A stretch of DNA of 64,000 bases from Butyrivibrio sp. LC3010 (GTDB lineage Bacteria > Bacillota > Clostridia > Lachnospirales > Lachnospiraceae): positions 62,001 through 126,000 of the forward strand of contig NZ_AUJU01000003.1 in the NCBI RefSeq assembly GCF_000424385.1, written 5' to 3'. Below, one piece after another: positions 34,641 through 44,511 of this stretch (the stretch's first letter is position 1; each line of letters begins with the position of its first letter). The notes beneath the pieces were generated by a model. It made no database searches and was not told where the DNA came from. It saw only the letters and a program-made list of their open reading frames with translations. The position numbers were made by a program, and so were the translations under genes.

Positions 34641-36584
34641 TTATTCTGTTTCATTTATAAGCTCAGCCGCTCTCTCAAGAGCCTTCTGATGCTCAAGGGA
34701 ATGTGAATCAGCATTATCCTCAGGGTGATAAGTTGTTACTATCTTCTGAACTATCTCCCTGATCTCATCAGCATGTTCTGCCTTAGATGCTCCGTTAAGC
34801 TCCTCCAGCTGTCCAAAGAATTTCATATCATCCATATCAATCGGCTTTCCGATGTGGATCATTCTGTTAGCTGTATCCTGGAGACCTTCCTCATCCATGA
34901 GCATCTCCTCATAGAGCTTCTCTCCCGGGCGAAGTCCGGTAAACTCAATCTTTATATCCTCGCCTACCTTATATCCGGAAAGCTTAATAAGATTCTCAGC
35001 AAGATCAAGAATCCTTACAGGCTCACCCATATCAAGGACGAATATCTCACCGCCCTTTGCATAAGCTCCTGCCTGCATAACAAGGCTGACCGCCTCAGGT
35101 ATAGTCATGAAATATCTTATAATGTTAGGATCCGTTACTGTGACCGGACCGCCTGCTGCAATCTGCTTTTTAAATAAAGGAATAACTGATCCGTTTGAAC
35201 CAAGTACATTACCGAAACGAACTGCAACAAACTCTGTATCATAATGCTTATTAAAGGTCTGCACGATCATCTCACAGATTCTCTTACTGGCTCCCATGAT
35301 ATTAGTGGGATTAACCGCTTTATCCGTAGAAATCATTACAAACTTACGGCATCCGTTCATGGCCGCTGCCATGGCAGTCTTGAAGGTACCAAAGACATTA
35401 TTCTTGATAGCCTCATTGGGACTGTCCTCCATAAGCGGTACATGCTTATGTGCAGCTGCATGATAAACTATCTCAGGTCTGTACTGCTCGAAAATTCTAT
35501 TGATTCTGTTTGTATTTCTAACAGAAGCTATAAGCACCACAAGATCCAGTTCAGGGTGCTTTCTCTTAAGTTCCTGCTGAATGTCGTAGGCATTGTTCTC
35601 ATATATATCAACAATGATCAGTTTGCCCGGCTTGTGGTTCGCAATCTGTCTGCAGAGCTCGGAACCTATTGAACCGCCGCCACCTGTAACGAGAACAGTC
35701 TTACCACTAACATAGCCTGCAATCTGATTAAGATCTACTGCTATTGGTTCTCTTCCAAGGAGGTCTTCTACCTCTACCTCACGAAGCTTACTTACATTGA
35801 CCTCACCGTTAACAAGCTGATAAACCCCGGGAAGTGAACGAAGCTTACAGTTAGTCTCCTTACAAAGATCAAGAAGCTTTCTCATTTCGCTTCTTGAAAG
35901 TGAAGGAATGGCAACTATAATCTCATCTATGTCATAGAGATCCGCACATTCAAGAATCTTATCACGGCCTCCCACAACTCTGATACCCTGGATATAATGT
36001 CCCCATTTTCCTCTGTCATCATCAATGATACATCTGATGACCATGCTTGAAAAATTGCTGTTAACGATCTCTTTGATGATGATATTACCGGATTCACCTG
36101 CACCAATAACCATTACTGATGTGGTGTTTTTGCGGTTCTCTGTCTTATGCTTCACGCTTCTGATAAATCTGTAGCTGAATCTGCTCACAAAGATCAGAGT
36201 AATAAGAATAAATGTATATAAAAAGTAATAACTCTGAGGAACAGTCACTCTGCCGATTCTAAAAAACTGTAAGCCTATTGCATTGGCAATACCTGATGTC
36301 ACACAGGCAAAGACAAGGTTCTGCAGCTCATTCTCTCCGGCATATGCCCAGAGACTGTTATACAGTCTGAAAAAGTAGAAGACTATAAGCGAAATGACCA
36401 CATTTATAACAAGGTAATCATTTACAGGTTCCATAAACTCATATGGAACCAGATCAATATTAAACTCGTATCTCATAAGAAGGGCCATATAGCTTGCAAT
36501 GATGATACTTAGAACATCATATACAATAAGTCCGACCCTTCTATAAAATTTTGCAAAGTTAAAAGGTTTCTTTTCTGAATTCAT
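34641..36584 (-). CDS. UDP-N-acetylglucosamine 4,6-dehydratase, PglF/CapD/EpsC-like
   Basis: A 647-residue membrane-bound SDR enzyme. Four or five N-terminal hydrophobic helices (about 15-135) precede a first Rossmann segment (VMVIGAGESG) and the catalytic SDR domain starting near 290 with VTGGGGSIGSELCRQI. The active site has STDKAVNPTNIMGASKR in place of the usual YxxxK, as in the PglF group. It probably makes UDP-4-keto-6-deoxy-GlcNAc for the aminotransferase next door. The length and layout match full-length PglF/WbpM. Confidence 0.92.
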   Translation of the reverse strand: MNSEKKPFNFAKFYRRVGLIVYDVLSIIIASYMALLMRYEFNIDLVPYEFMEPVNDYLVINVVISLIVFYFFRLYNSLWAYAGENELQNLVFACVTSGIANAIGLQFFRIGRVTVPQSYYFLYTFILITLIFVSRFSYRFIRSVKHKTENRKNTTSVMVIGAGESGNIIIKEIVNSNFSSMVIRCIIDDDRGKWGHYIQGIRVVGGRDKILECADLYDIDEIIVAIPSLSRSEMRKLLDLCKETNCKLRSLPGVYQLVNGEVNVSKLREVEVEDLLGREPIAVDLNQIAGYVSGKTVLVTGGGGSIGSELCRQIANHKPGKLIIVDIYENNAYDIQQELKRKHPELDLVVLIASVRNTNRINRIFEQYRPEIVYHAAAHKHVPLMEDSPNEAIKNNVFGTFKTAMAAAMNGCRKFVMISTDKAVNPTNIMGASKRICEMIVQTFNKHYDTEFVAVRFGNVLGSNGSVIPLFKKQIAAGGPVTVTDPNIIRYFMTIPEAVSLVMQAGAYAKGGEIFVLDMGEPVRILDLAENLIKLSGYKVGEDIKIEFTGLRPGEKLYEEMLMDEEGLQDTANRMIHIGKPIDMDDMKFFGQLEELNGASKAEHADEIREIVQKIVTTYHPEDNADSHSLEHQKALERAAELINETE

Positions 36585-36646
36585 ATCTCTTTATTCTATC
36601 ACAAAATAGGCTTTTCATCCTAAAACTGCCAGTCTGATAAAAGTCA

Positions 36647-39439
36647 TTATTTTATTTTCTTAAATGTAATCGGCATAAGCGATAACACAAGTGCAATCGC
36701 CATAGGGTTACTGAGCTGGAAGACCCACTCAGATAATGCCGCTATTCCAAAACCAACGGTCATGGCAAATGGCAAAAGTGCACCTGAAACTTCATCCCTG
36801 TTTTTTACATAATATTTCGCACCGGCAAAAAAGGCAAATGCCATCATAAACAGGAACACAATTCCGGCTAAAATACCATGGTCAAACATAACCTGGATAT
36901 AAGTGTTATGCGCATGGATTGCGATCTCACCGGTAGGAAGCACAGCTCCCATCTCGTCATGTCCAAAGGGTGTCATCTGTTGAAGATAGGATTTAAAAAT
37001 GGTAATTCTTCCATTTGAAAACTCTTCAATTCCATCTGTACCCTGAGCATTATCCGAAGATTCCTCGCCGTCCTGATTTTCATCATTCTGAGAATCAGCT
37101 GTATCGTCTGAAGGTTCTTTGGCATCCGTCAGATCATCAGAGTTGATTTCTTCGCCGCTTTCTTCAACGTTGGAAGCATTTTCAGCTTCCTGTGCAGCAG
37201 CTTCTGCTTCAAGCCTCTCAGCCTCAAGTCTCTCCTCTTCAAGCCTCATGTTTTCAAGGAGTTCAGCTCCTCCGGTATCAAGCAGGTATTGTCTTATCTC
37301 CGGTGAAGTCTGACTTGATGCCACAATCTCAGGAAGGCTGTAGCACATTGTCATAGACTGATACTCAGTAAGAGGAACACCGTTTTCTCCGACTGTGGAA
37401 TAACCTGCGTCGTTAAAGTTCGCTATATCCTCCGGATAATTATAATCCATAATATCAACGCCAAGAATCTTTTCAGAAAACAGATCCACAAACCTCTCTA
37501 TATTCATGTAGAGATGATTGTCAGGCTGTCCGCCTCCATAAAGTCCAAAGTTACCTGTCTCAATGAGGAATTTCTTCGGATGCGCTACAAGAGCAGGAAA
37601 TATTCTTTGTAAAGCAAATGCAGCGGGGAAACATAAAATCACGGCAAGAGCCATGGTTCCTACCTGTATCCCAAGATATCTAAGCCTGCCGCTGTGACAA
37701 TCAGTAGCTGTTATTGCCAGCATGCAGATAAACATTACTGCACATGCAAGATATGATGTTCTTGAAATAGTGAATATCATATATGCAGTTACAAAACCAA
37801 ACAGTATGAATTCCTTCCACAGATATCTAAAGCGTGCCTTGAAGGATTTTTCATCTCTGATGGTATATATTTTATATAGAAGCAGTACCGCAGATGCACA
37901 TTCCATAACAGTCATATACTCAGCCGTCACGGTTACGGTATGGAATACAAATGCATATCTTCCGGTATTAAACGCTGCAAAGCTTCTGTACATCCAGCAG
38001 TATCCCATGGACACCACAAAATTAAGAAGTAGTCCTCCAAGAATAAGTTCCGGATATTCCTTAAAGCCATAGAGCGCATAGGTAACCATCAGACCTGCCA
38101 CAAAGACTGCAAGGACAACTCCCCACCATCTCGTATTTCTAAACACTATAAGAACTGCAAAAAATACCAGAAGCAGAATACCAAAGACACTTATCTTAAA
38201 GCCTGTTCTTTTTTCCAGGTACTCTTCCCTTCCCTTTATTCTGTAATAAATCTCAGCTGCAAAATTAAGGATAAGGAATCCTGCAAGGACCGCTATTATA
38301 ATGCCATAGGTTAGTGCGGCATTTTTAAGATCGTATTCCTTTTCATCTGCAGGAACAAGGTGTCCCATCCTGTACCAGATTCCGATTCCCCCTGCAACGA
38401 TCAGATAAATCAGATTGCGAAGGCTTTTTATTCTGGAAAAAGGAATTGAAATACACAAAAACAGTAGCAGAAAAATCATTTCCTTGCGCTCTGCAAGTGT
38501 CTGATAAATCGTGTAAAGGGCATTCATGTATTCACAGCAAAACCACACTGCTGCCGCAATAAGTCCCATCTGTGTAAAATTCTTGAAATTGTGCCAAAGC
38601 TTCACATCCAATGTCGCATCACTTTCATGATTGATGGCATAAAAAACAAGAACAGCCGCGATCACTACACCAAGTTCCAAAAAGGCATTTTCCAAAGGTC
38701 TCTGATCAAAATACTTTAAAGGATAAATAAGTATCATCATCGCCAGTGTGCCAATCGCTGCAATAGGATTACCAACTGTCTTTACAACCTGATGCACTGT
38801 AACAAGCTTATTTCGCCTCTCTCTGTCGGTAAGTTTTTCAATAATGATAAGAAGTGCCGCCACCAGGATTATCCCTGCAATAATAAGAAGAGACATGGAC
38901 TTGGTAATAGGCTGCCTGTAATTATAACCTGCTGCCAGCTGAAGTCCCTCCACAGTGGTATCGTGATAAGCAAAGGAAACAAAGTACGGCGACGTATCTT
39001 CGCCCGAATGCTCAAATGCAACATAAAAAGTGGAAAAAGCACCATTTATGATCATGGTGTAGGTCTCGCCCACATTAAGATCAAGGCCAACCCTGACATT
39101 TATATATCCCGGAAGGCTCGCATCTCTTAAATAGACAAATCTCTGATAAATCTGCTCCATGTTTTCATTATAAAAAACCATGGACATATAATTTCCCAGT
39201 TCAACATCTTCAAGATAAATATCTATTGATTCAAGCCTGTCATACTGGGCAATAAATTTCTGAACCACATCATGGTAATCATTGATTCTGTCAGAAGTTT
39301 GGACAATCTCACCTCCACCCCTTTCAGTGATAGTCCTCTGCCAGATTCTAAGAGGGAAAACAGACAGAATTGCAATAATCGCAAAGAAAATAATAATCGC
39401 TCTTATTGCAGTACTCTTATATACAACTTTTCTTCTCAT
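36647..39439 (-). CDS. O-antigen ligase/polymerase (Wzy)-like membrane protein
   Basis: A 930-residue polytopic protein. One N-terminal helix (about 12-32) is followed by an extracytoplasmic domain of about 140 residues, then roughly a dozen helices. A large outer loop around 660-840 contains a Glu/Ala-rich helix (EEERLEAERLEAEAAAQEAE) and an acidic Ser/Asp tract. The loop ends with ITIFKSYLQQ and IHAHNTYIQVMFDHGI, the latter resembling the conserved HNxYL/I motif of O-antigen ligases and Wzy-type polymerases. It would polymerise or transfer lipid-linked glycan. A structured leader lies directly upstream (39456-39542) of its GGAGGAATT site. Confidence 0.78.
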   Translation of the reverse strand: MRRKVVYKSTAIRAIIIFFAIIAILSVFPLRIWQRTITERGGGEIVQTSDRINDYHDVVQKFIAQYDRLESIDIYLEDVELGNYMSMVFYNENMEQIYQRFVYLRDASLPGYINVRVGLDLNVGETYTMIINGAFSTFYVAFEHSGEDTSPYFVSFAYHDTTVEGLQLAAGYNYRQPITKSMSLLIIAGIILVAALLIIIEKLTDRERRNKLVTVHQVVKTVGNPIAAIGTLAMMILIYPLKYFDQRPLENAFLELGVVIAAVLVFYAINHESDATLDVKLWHNFKNFTQMGLIAAAVWFCCEYMNALYTIYQTLAERKEMIFLLLFLCISIPFSRIKSLRNLIYLIVAGGIGIWYRMGHLVPADEKEYDLKNAALTYGIIIAVLAGFLILNFAAEIYYRIKGREEYLEKRTGFKISVFGILLLVFFAVLIVFRNTRWWGVVLAVFVAGLMVTYALYGFKEYPELILGGLLLNFVVSMGYCWMYRSFAAFNTGRYAFVFHTVTVTAEYMTVMECASAVLLLYKIYTIRDEKSFKARFRYLWKEFILFGFVTAYMIFTISRTSYLACAVMFICMLAITATDCHSGRLRYLGIQVGTMALAVILCFPAAFALQRIFPALVAHPKKFLIETGNFGLYGGGQPDNHLYMNIERFVDLFSEKILGVDIMDYNYPEDIANFNDAGYSTVGENGVPLTEYQSMTMCYSLPEIVASSQTSPEIRQYLLDTGGAELLENMRLEEERLEAERLEAEAAAQEAENASNVEESGEEINSDDLTDAKEPSDDTADSQNDENQDGEESSDNAQGTDGIEEFSNGRITIFKSYLQQMTPFGHDEMGAVLPTGEIAIHAHNTYIQVMFDHGILAGIVFLFMMAFAFFAGAKYYVKNRDEVSGALLPFAMTVGFGIAALSEWVFQLSNPMAIALVLSLMPITFKKIK

Positions 39440-39455
39440 AATTCCTCCACTGTTC

Positions 39456-39542
39456 GACCTAAAGGGTACCGCTTGCGGTAACTCGACATGAGGAGAGCCC
39501 CCATTTATGGGAGGAGTCCTGATGTCATTTATTCCTTAGGTC
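39456..39542 (-). other. Intercistronic structured element with three-way-junction pairing
   Basis: The outer arms gacctaa (39456) and ttaggtc (to 39542) enclose two hairpins, taccgc/gcggta and gacatgagga/tcctgatgtc (the latter with a bulge). It lies in the 132-bp gap and ends 17 bases before the downstream start codon. It may be an RNA leader or a processing site. It matches no RNA family that I recognise. Confidence 0.5.
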
Positions 39543-39571
39543 AGTACACTGTTTTCATATTTGGATTGGCA

Positions 39572-41209
39572 CTATCTATGCTTACGCAGTAAAACAGTAT
39601 ACACTAAAATCGGAGCACATAACCATAAGTATATGGTATATCTCACAAGATACGTAGGCCCAAGAAGTACTGTAAGCCATACCAGCAAAACCAGAAGCCA
39701 CGGATATATTTTCATATCTCTTCTCACAACTGCTGTCAAAAACAGATAAATAAAAAGCCAGAAATATGCAGCAGGTGAAAACAAAAGTGAAATGACCGGT
39801 ATGTTCTGCTGGAACTTCTCTATTGAAAGTTTTCTGTAAAAATCATCTATTGCAGGTATAAAGCTGTGCCTCTCACCCGGAAGCTCAACCTCATAACCAA
39901 AATACGAGCTGTCAGTATAAGTAAATGTAAATACCGTGTTGCCCTGATAAACATTTATCACAGCTCCCGGATACCAGTATCCATAGGAAGTCAAAAACCA
40001 GCCATTTAAATAACTAATAGGGTTCTTCATTCCTTTATCAAGCCACAATTTCCAAAAAGATGCTTTGTCATCTTCATAGGCTTTATTGTCAAAATACATT
40101 TTCAGAATATCTGATATTCTGGGTGTGTAATGTGAAAGTGCCTCTTCACTTAAATATTTGTGAAGAACCTCCTTCTCCTCATCAGAAAAGCTCCCACTGT
40201 CATAGTAATACACACGGGCAATCTGCTGAATAGGAACTGTCAGCATTTCCTGATGTTCTCCGCTCTCTGCAGCAAAAGCATGCCCTATGGCGGAGTTTAT
40301 AATAAAATATATTATCACAGGAGCAATAAGAAAGGTTGCTCTGTGAAACTTATCTCTTTTCTTTCCAAAGAAAACGGCGGCAATAACAATCACTGCATAC
40401 ACAAGATATGCATAAAAACCATTGTGTCTGAAGAGCATCATAAAAACTGCACTTATTATGATCTGCCACGCCTTTCTTCTCTTTTCGCCTCTTCCCTTAA
40501 GCTCTTCCCACTCAATTGTAAGGACCACCGTCAGCACAAGAAGCACCGAGAACAGCCCATCCTTACAGGAACAGAGCGTATACATGACAATCGTCGGAAA
40601 CATCCCGAAGAACAAAGCTACTACTGTTCTGAATTTTTTACCTGCACCATGCTTTTTAAGAAAATTCAAAAAGTAGGTAAATATCCAGGTCATAACCAGC
40701 ATTTGCGCCAGTATATATGCAAAGATTCCCAGATTGTAGCTCCCTGTTACCTTATGGAAAAAGGCAACGCTCCCACCAAGCAGCATCACATGCAAAAGCG
40801 GATGATGCGTATTAAAGCTGCGGGATAAAACCTCTATAACCTCAGTCTGGGCATCATAGACGAAAAATCCGGGATAAACTCCCAAAAGCACGATAAAATT
40901 CAATGCTGCAATAAACATCCAGGTTCTGAAATAATCAGATCTGTTATATCCCTTATATACCGTTTCTCCGGCCAAACCTTCATTTTGGCTGTCCTTCCTT
41001 ATTTTCCTGTAAAGCCCGTTCCAGCTTGCCCTTACCAAAAGTGCAGTAATCACGGCAAATACAGGAATCAAAATCAGTGCTCTTCTATCTGAAAGGTCTA
41101 TATGATCCGCACTCTCAAGCTGATATCCAAAAACCAGAGACACGGACGCACATACGCCAAATAAGACCGGCAACAGCCAGGTCTTATTCCTACTCATTTG
41201 ATTTTTCAT
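39572..41209 (-). CDS. Polytopic glycosyltransferase-like protein (DUF6020-like)
   Basis: The start at 41209 is chosen for GATGAGGCTAAAA upstream, giving 545 residues; in-frame alternatives are 41221 and 41197. Around twelve hydrophobic segments are seen. An early outer loop reads YPGFFVYDAQTEV and a later one FNTHHPLLHVMLLG, an arrangement like GT-C glycosyltransferases, in which an acidic residue in the first loop binds the polyprenyl-phosphate sugar. A soluble outer segment lies at about 315-450. It probably transfers a lipid-linked sugar at the outer face. It overlaps the GT2 gene upstream by 20 bp. Confidence 0.7.
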   Translation of the reverse strand: MKNQMSRNKTWLLPVLFGVCASVSLVFGYQLESADHIDLSDRRALILIPVFAVITALLVRASWNGLYRKIRKDSQNEGLAGETVYKGYNRSDYFRTWMFIAALNFIVLLGVYPGFFVYDAQTEVIEVLSRSFNTHHPLLHVMLLGGSVAFFHKVTGSYNLGIFAYILAQMLVMTWIFTYFLNFLKKHGAGKKFRTVVALFFGMFPTIVMYTLCSCKDGLFSVLLVLTVVLTIEWEELKGRGEKRRKAWQIIISAVFMMLFRHNGFYAYLVYAVIVIAAVFFGKKRDKFHRATFLIAPVIIYFIINSAIGHAFAAESGEHQEMLTVPIQQIARVYYYDSGSFSDEEKEVLHKYLSEEALSHYTPRISDILKMYFDNKAYEDDKASFWKLWLDKGMKNPISYLNGWFLTSYGYWYPGAVINVYQGNTVFTFTYTDSSYFGYEVELPGERHSFIPAIDDFYRKLSIEKFQQNIPVISLLFSPAAYFWLFIYLFLTAVVRRDMKIYPWLLVLLVWLTVLLGPTYLVRYTIYLWLCAPILVYTVLLRKHR

Positions 41210-42140
41210 TTTTAGCCTCATCGCGGATTACATACTGCGGATTATTATTCTGTGAAATATATATTCGTCCGATATATTCCCCTGCCATGCCAACCATCAG
41301 CATAAGCATACCACCCATGAATGTAATGGCCGACATAAGTGCAGAAAAGCCCACAGTAGGAAGATCGGGATAAAGAAGTTTTTTCAGTATCGTATATATA
41401 CCATACAAAATACCAAAAGCCGCAAGTACTCCGCCCATAAAGGTGCCAATACGAAGTGGTTTGATACTGAAGGCTGTAAACCCGTTAATCCAAAGCGCCA
41501 TCAGCTTTGAAAATGTATATCCGCTATCCCCCACGGTTCTTGCTCTGTGAGTAACATCAACATTCACAATGTTCTTCGTGGTTCTAAGGACAAGACCGAT
41601 TACATACGGGTAAGAGCTCTGATACTTTATCATCTCATCCACAACAAAGCGTCTTGCCGCAAAATAGCTTGATATAAACAGATCCTTTGGCTTTCCAAGC
41701 ATAACCCGGGTCATCCAGTCATTCATGGCACTTCCGAAGTTCCTGAAAAGATTATGCTTCTTGTGGGCATATCTTGCATATACAACATCCGCCCCCTTTT
41801 CAATCTGATAAAGGAGCTTTCCAACTTCATCAGCAGGAGTCTGCCCGTCATCATCAAGACAAACTATGATATCTCCCTTCGCCTTATTTAATCCTGCCAT
41901 AATTGCAGCATGCTGACCGAAGTTCTTTGCAAGATTATAGCCCCTTATCTCATCATGCTCCTTAATAAGCTCGCAGATTTTGTCCCAGGTATTATCAGGT
42001 GAACAGTCATTTACCAGAACAATCTCGTAGCTGTAAAGGACAAGCATGTCCATAGCCCCTTCTATCTCATTTATAACATTTTCAATTGTTTGCTCCGAGC
42101 GATAGCACGGTATCACAAAACTTACTAATTTATTTCGCAT
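41190..42140 (-). CDS. GT2 family polyprenyl-phosphate glycosyltransferase (ArnC/GtrB/DPM1-like)
   Basis: A 316-residue GT-A enzyme: SFVIPCYRSEQTIENV at the N-terminus, the CLDDDGQTP metal-binding motif, RNFGSAMNDW, and two C-terminal membrane helices. The family charges undecaprenyl phosphate with a sugar, which GT-C enzymes then use. The overlapping gene at 39572 and the GtrA protein at 45654 suit this role, since GtrA proteins are thought to help flip such carriers. The sugar is unknown. Confidence 0.9.
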   Translation of the reverse strand: MRNKLVSFVIPCYRSEQTIENVINEIEGAMDMLVLYSYEIVLVNDCSPDNTWDKICELIKEHDEIRGYNLAKNFGQHAAIMAGLNKAKGDIIVCLDDDGQTPADEVGKLLYQIEKGADVVYARYAHKKHNLFRNFGSAMNDWMTRVMLGKPKDLFISSYFAARRFVVDEMIKYQSSYPYVIGLVLRTTKNIVNVDVTHRARTVGDSGYTFSKLMALWINGFTAFSIKPLRIGTFMGGVLAAFGILYGIYTILKKLLYPDLPTVGFSALMSAITFMGGMLMLMVGMAGEYIGRIYISQNNNPQYVIRDEAKNEKSNE

Positions 42141-42181
42141 AGGGTTATTTTACCATATTCCTTATAATAGTCATCAAAACA

Positions 42182-42694
42182 TTAAAGTATCTTTTCCATA
42201 AGGATCATATCCTTAACTTCACCATCTGAGCATTTAACGTCAGGAAGGTCCTTACACCAGGTAAACCCCGCATGCTCATAGCTTTTTCTCGCGGCATCAT
42301 TGCCGACAAAAACTCTTAAAATCAGTTTTTTAAGTCCCAGCTCTTTTTTGGCATATTCGCACATAAGCTCAGCACTTTCATTACCATAGCCCTTGCCTGT
42401 GGCATCATCCTCTCCTATGAAAATACCATACTCAGCTTCATGTGTATCTTCGTCAATATCCCTTAGATAAACACTACCCACAGGGCGACCACTTTTTTCA
42501 CATATTATCAGCTGACAAACTTCGCCGGTTTCAACCTTGTTCTTCATCCAGCCGTTATGTATTTCCTCAGTAAAACCCTCCCGGTATATGAAATTGTTTC
42601 TGACCCTGAGGTTATTTCTCCACTTCACCACAAGAGGTGTGTCATCATAGGTAATCTGCCTTAAGTCTACCTTCTCTCCTCTGATAATTTCCAT
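42182..42694 (-). CDS. GNAT acetyltransferase (RimJ/PseH-like)
   Basis: A 170-residue GCN5-type N-acetyltransferase: VKWRNNLRVRNNFIY, EYGIFIGEDDATGKGYG (acetyl-CoA pyrophosphate loop) and VFVGNDAARKSYEHAGF. In glycan loci such proteins acetylate the 4-amino group of amino-dideoxy sugars, PseH being the example in pseudaminic acid synthesis. It starts inside the previous gene (28-bp overlap) behind GGAGGGGA, and so is co-translated. Assignment to PseH itself is only a possibility. Confidence 0.8.
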   Translation of the reverse strand: MEIIRGEKVDLRQITYDDTPLVVKWRNNLRVRNNFIYREGFTEEIHNGWMKNKVETGEVCQLIICEKSGRPVGSVYLRDIDEDTHEAEYGIFIGEDDATGKGYGNESAELMCEYAKKELGLKKLILRVFVGNDAARKSYEHAGFTWCKDLPDVKCSDGEVKDMILMEKIL

Positions 42695-44508
42695 ATCACA
42701 AATTCCCCTCCAACTTCCTCTTCTTTAGTCAGCTCAACACTTTTTCCCTTATCTTCATAATATCTGACAATCCAGCCCATGTCTCTGTCTTTATCTGCAG
42801 CTATATAAGCTTTCTCATCAAAAAGTGCAATCTCCATGGAGTCATCAAGTCCATAAAAAGCCAGCTTTTCTTTTTCCAGCGGGCTTTTTGATGCCCATCC
42901 TCCCATAAGGATCGCATTTGAAATCTCATTATCAGCCTTTATGCCAATTCTCTGAGAATAGGTATAGCCACTGTCCTCATATGCCACAGAGGTATAAACA
43001 TCCTCAAAGAAAAATCTGTCAGCATTATTTTTGAAAAACTCATCAAGCTCTTCGTAGGCTTTATTAGTAGCTTCCCTTCCTGCAATCTCTGCTCTTATGA
43101 TCTTATCCTGAAAAAGAGTAAACACAGCGCCTATTACAAGGAATATTAAAAGACAACCTCCGGTGAGGAAATGATAATTAAAAGTGCAGTCTCTATCGCT
43201 GCCTGTACCATCGAAGTTCTCTATATCCCTTAATATCCATGAAGTCAATATCACAAGTACCACAATCTCCAAAAGGTAAAGAGAATGCGTGATTCTTATA
43301 GGATCTCTACCCCTTACAAGAATATACATCCACAAAAGAGTTCTTCCTGCAAAGAGAACAATGAGTCTGAAAAAGGCTTTACCCATTTCAGAAGCTGCTT
43401 TTTTACTCTGCTTTCCTTTAAGAAATGCTAACCCCAGCACCACAAGGTACATAAGTAGTGTAATGATATTCCAGGGAGCATCCGTCATAGGATACTCAAA
43501 GCTTTTGGGAATTCCTACACTTCTTAGTCTGTATAAATACAGTGGAAGGCATCTCTTTACTGCCTCAAATAGGCCTTCCTTCTCTCTGATGCTCTTTGCA
43601 TAGGCAGCAATCTCTGCCATCTTCCCTGCATCTATTTTCTCATCGATTCCAAAATTATAATTAACAAGAAGCTCATATTCGCTTTCCTTTAAGTCAATTG
43701 ATTCATAAAACTCCTTATTATCATCATAATCCGGTATCTGGTAAAAGTCATATATCTGTGTTCTGCTGTCAAAAAATGAATTGAAGGCTCTCCATTCCCC
43801 TAATGAATAACCTGCGAAATTTAAAAGCTCAGAAGCCACAAGACCAAGCACAATAATAAGAACTGCGGCTATTTCCTTTTTCCTTCCCTTCTTATCCTCT
43901 TCAAGAAATCTGTAAAACGGAATAAGAAGTACAAAAGGAAGCATCAGACTTGTCATCTCAGATCTTGTTAGAAATGCCAAAATAACCAATACTGTCCCTA
44001 AGACGCCTCTTCTGTCTGCAAATAAAACCGCTGCTGCTGCGCATAGCATTGCCACGGTAAAGGTATATTGAACAAAAACAAAATGACCTGCAATCAGAGC
44101 AAAAGATATAACAAAAAGTGCAGCTGCAACAAAAAGCCTTATTATTGTCTTTTTAGCAGGTGACAGTTTTCTCCCAGGTTTTCCCTCTGGCAGTGAAAAT
44201 ATATTTATAACGCAGAACCTTATCAATATAAAAAGACTGACATACTGGCACAAAATAAGATAAATCCCGTAACAGTCTGCATTACTAAACATTCTGTATA
44301 CACCGCTAAGAATAAGGCTTATGGGATAAAGCATCTGAATGTTATGTGAAGCAGGCTCTCCTGTAAAAACACCTGCGAGAATATCCTTCATCAGTACATC
44401 ATCATTTAAATCATAGTAATAAGCGTACAAAAGTCCCATGACTGCTGCGAAAGCCGCAGTCATGAGACCTATAATTATGTTTTTTGAACAATTGCTTTCT
44501 TTTTTCAT
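42667..44508 (-). CDS. Polytopic membrane protein, GT-C-like, function unknown
   Basis: A 613-residue protein with about ten to eleven hydrophobic segments in residues 10-465 and a soluble C-terminal domain of about 130 residues outside. An acidic pair in the first outer loop (YYYDLNDDVLMKD) resembles the first-loop acidic site of GT-C transferases. Similar proteins occur in Firmicute capsule or teichoic-acid loci, but I know of no defined activity. It starts three bases after the upstream stop and overlaps the acetyltransferase gene. Confidence 0.65.
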   Translation of the reverse strand: MKKESNCSKNIIIGLMTAAFAAVMGLLYAYYYDLNDDVLMKDILAGVFTGEPASHNIQMLYPISLILSGVYRMFSNADCYGIYLILCQYVSLFILIRFCVINIFSLPEGKPGRKLSPAKKTIIRLFVAAALFVISFALIAGHFVFVQYTFTVAMLCAAAAVLFADRRGVLGTVLVILAFLTRSEMTSLMLPFVLLIPFYRFLEEDKKGRKKEIAAVLIIVLGLVASELLNFAGYSLGEWRAFNSFFDSRTQIYDFYQIPDYDDNKEFYESIDLKESEYELLVNYNFGIDEKIDAGKMAEIAAYAKSIREKEGLFEAVKRCLPLYLYRLRSVGIPKSFEYPMTDAPWNIITLLMYLVVLGLAFLKGKQSKKAASEMGKAFFRLIVLFAGRTLLWMYILVRGRDPIRITHSLYLLEIVVLVILTSWILRDIENFDGTGSDRDCTFNYHFLTGGCLLIFLVIGAVFTLFQDKIIRAEIAGREATNKAYEELDEFFKNNADRFFFEDVYTSVAYEDSGYTYSQRIGIKADNEISNAILMGGWASKSPLEKEKLAFYGLDDSMEIALFDEKAYIAADKDRDMGWIVRYYEDKGKSVELTKEEEVGGEFVIWKLSEERR

Positions 44509-44511
44509 ATT

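Noticed and set aside
40160-40828. 222-codon plus-strand reading frame
   Set aside because: Antisense to a long membrane-protein gene; composition reflects the complement of hydrophobic codons.
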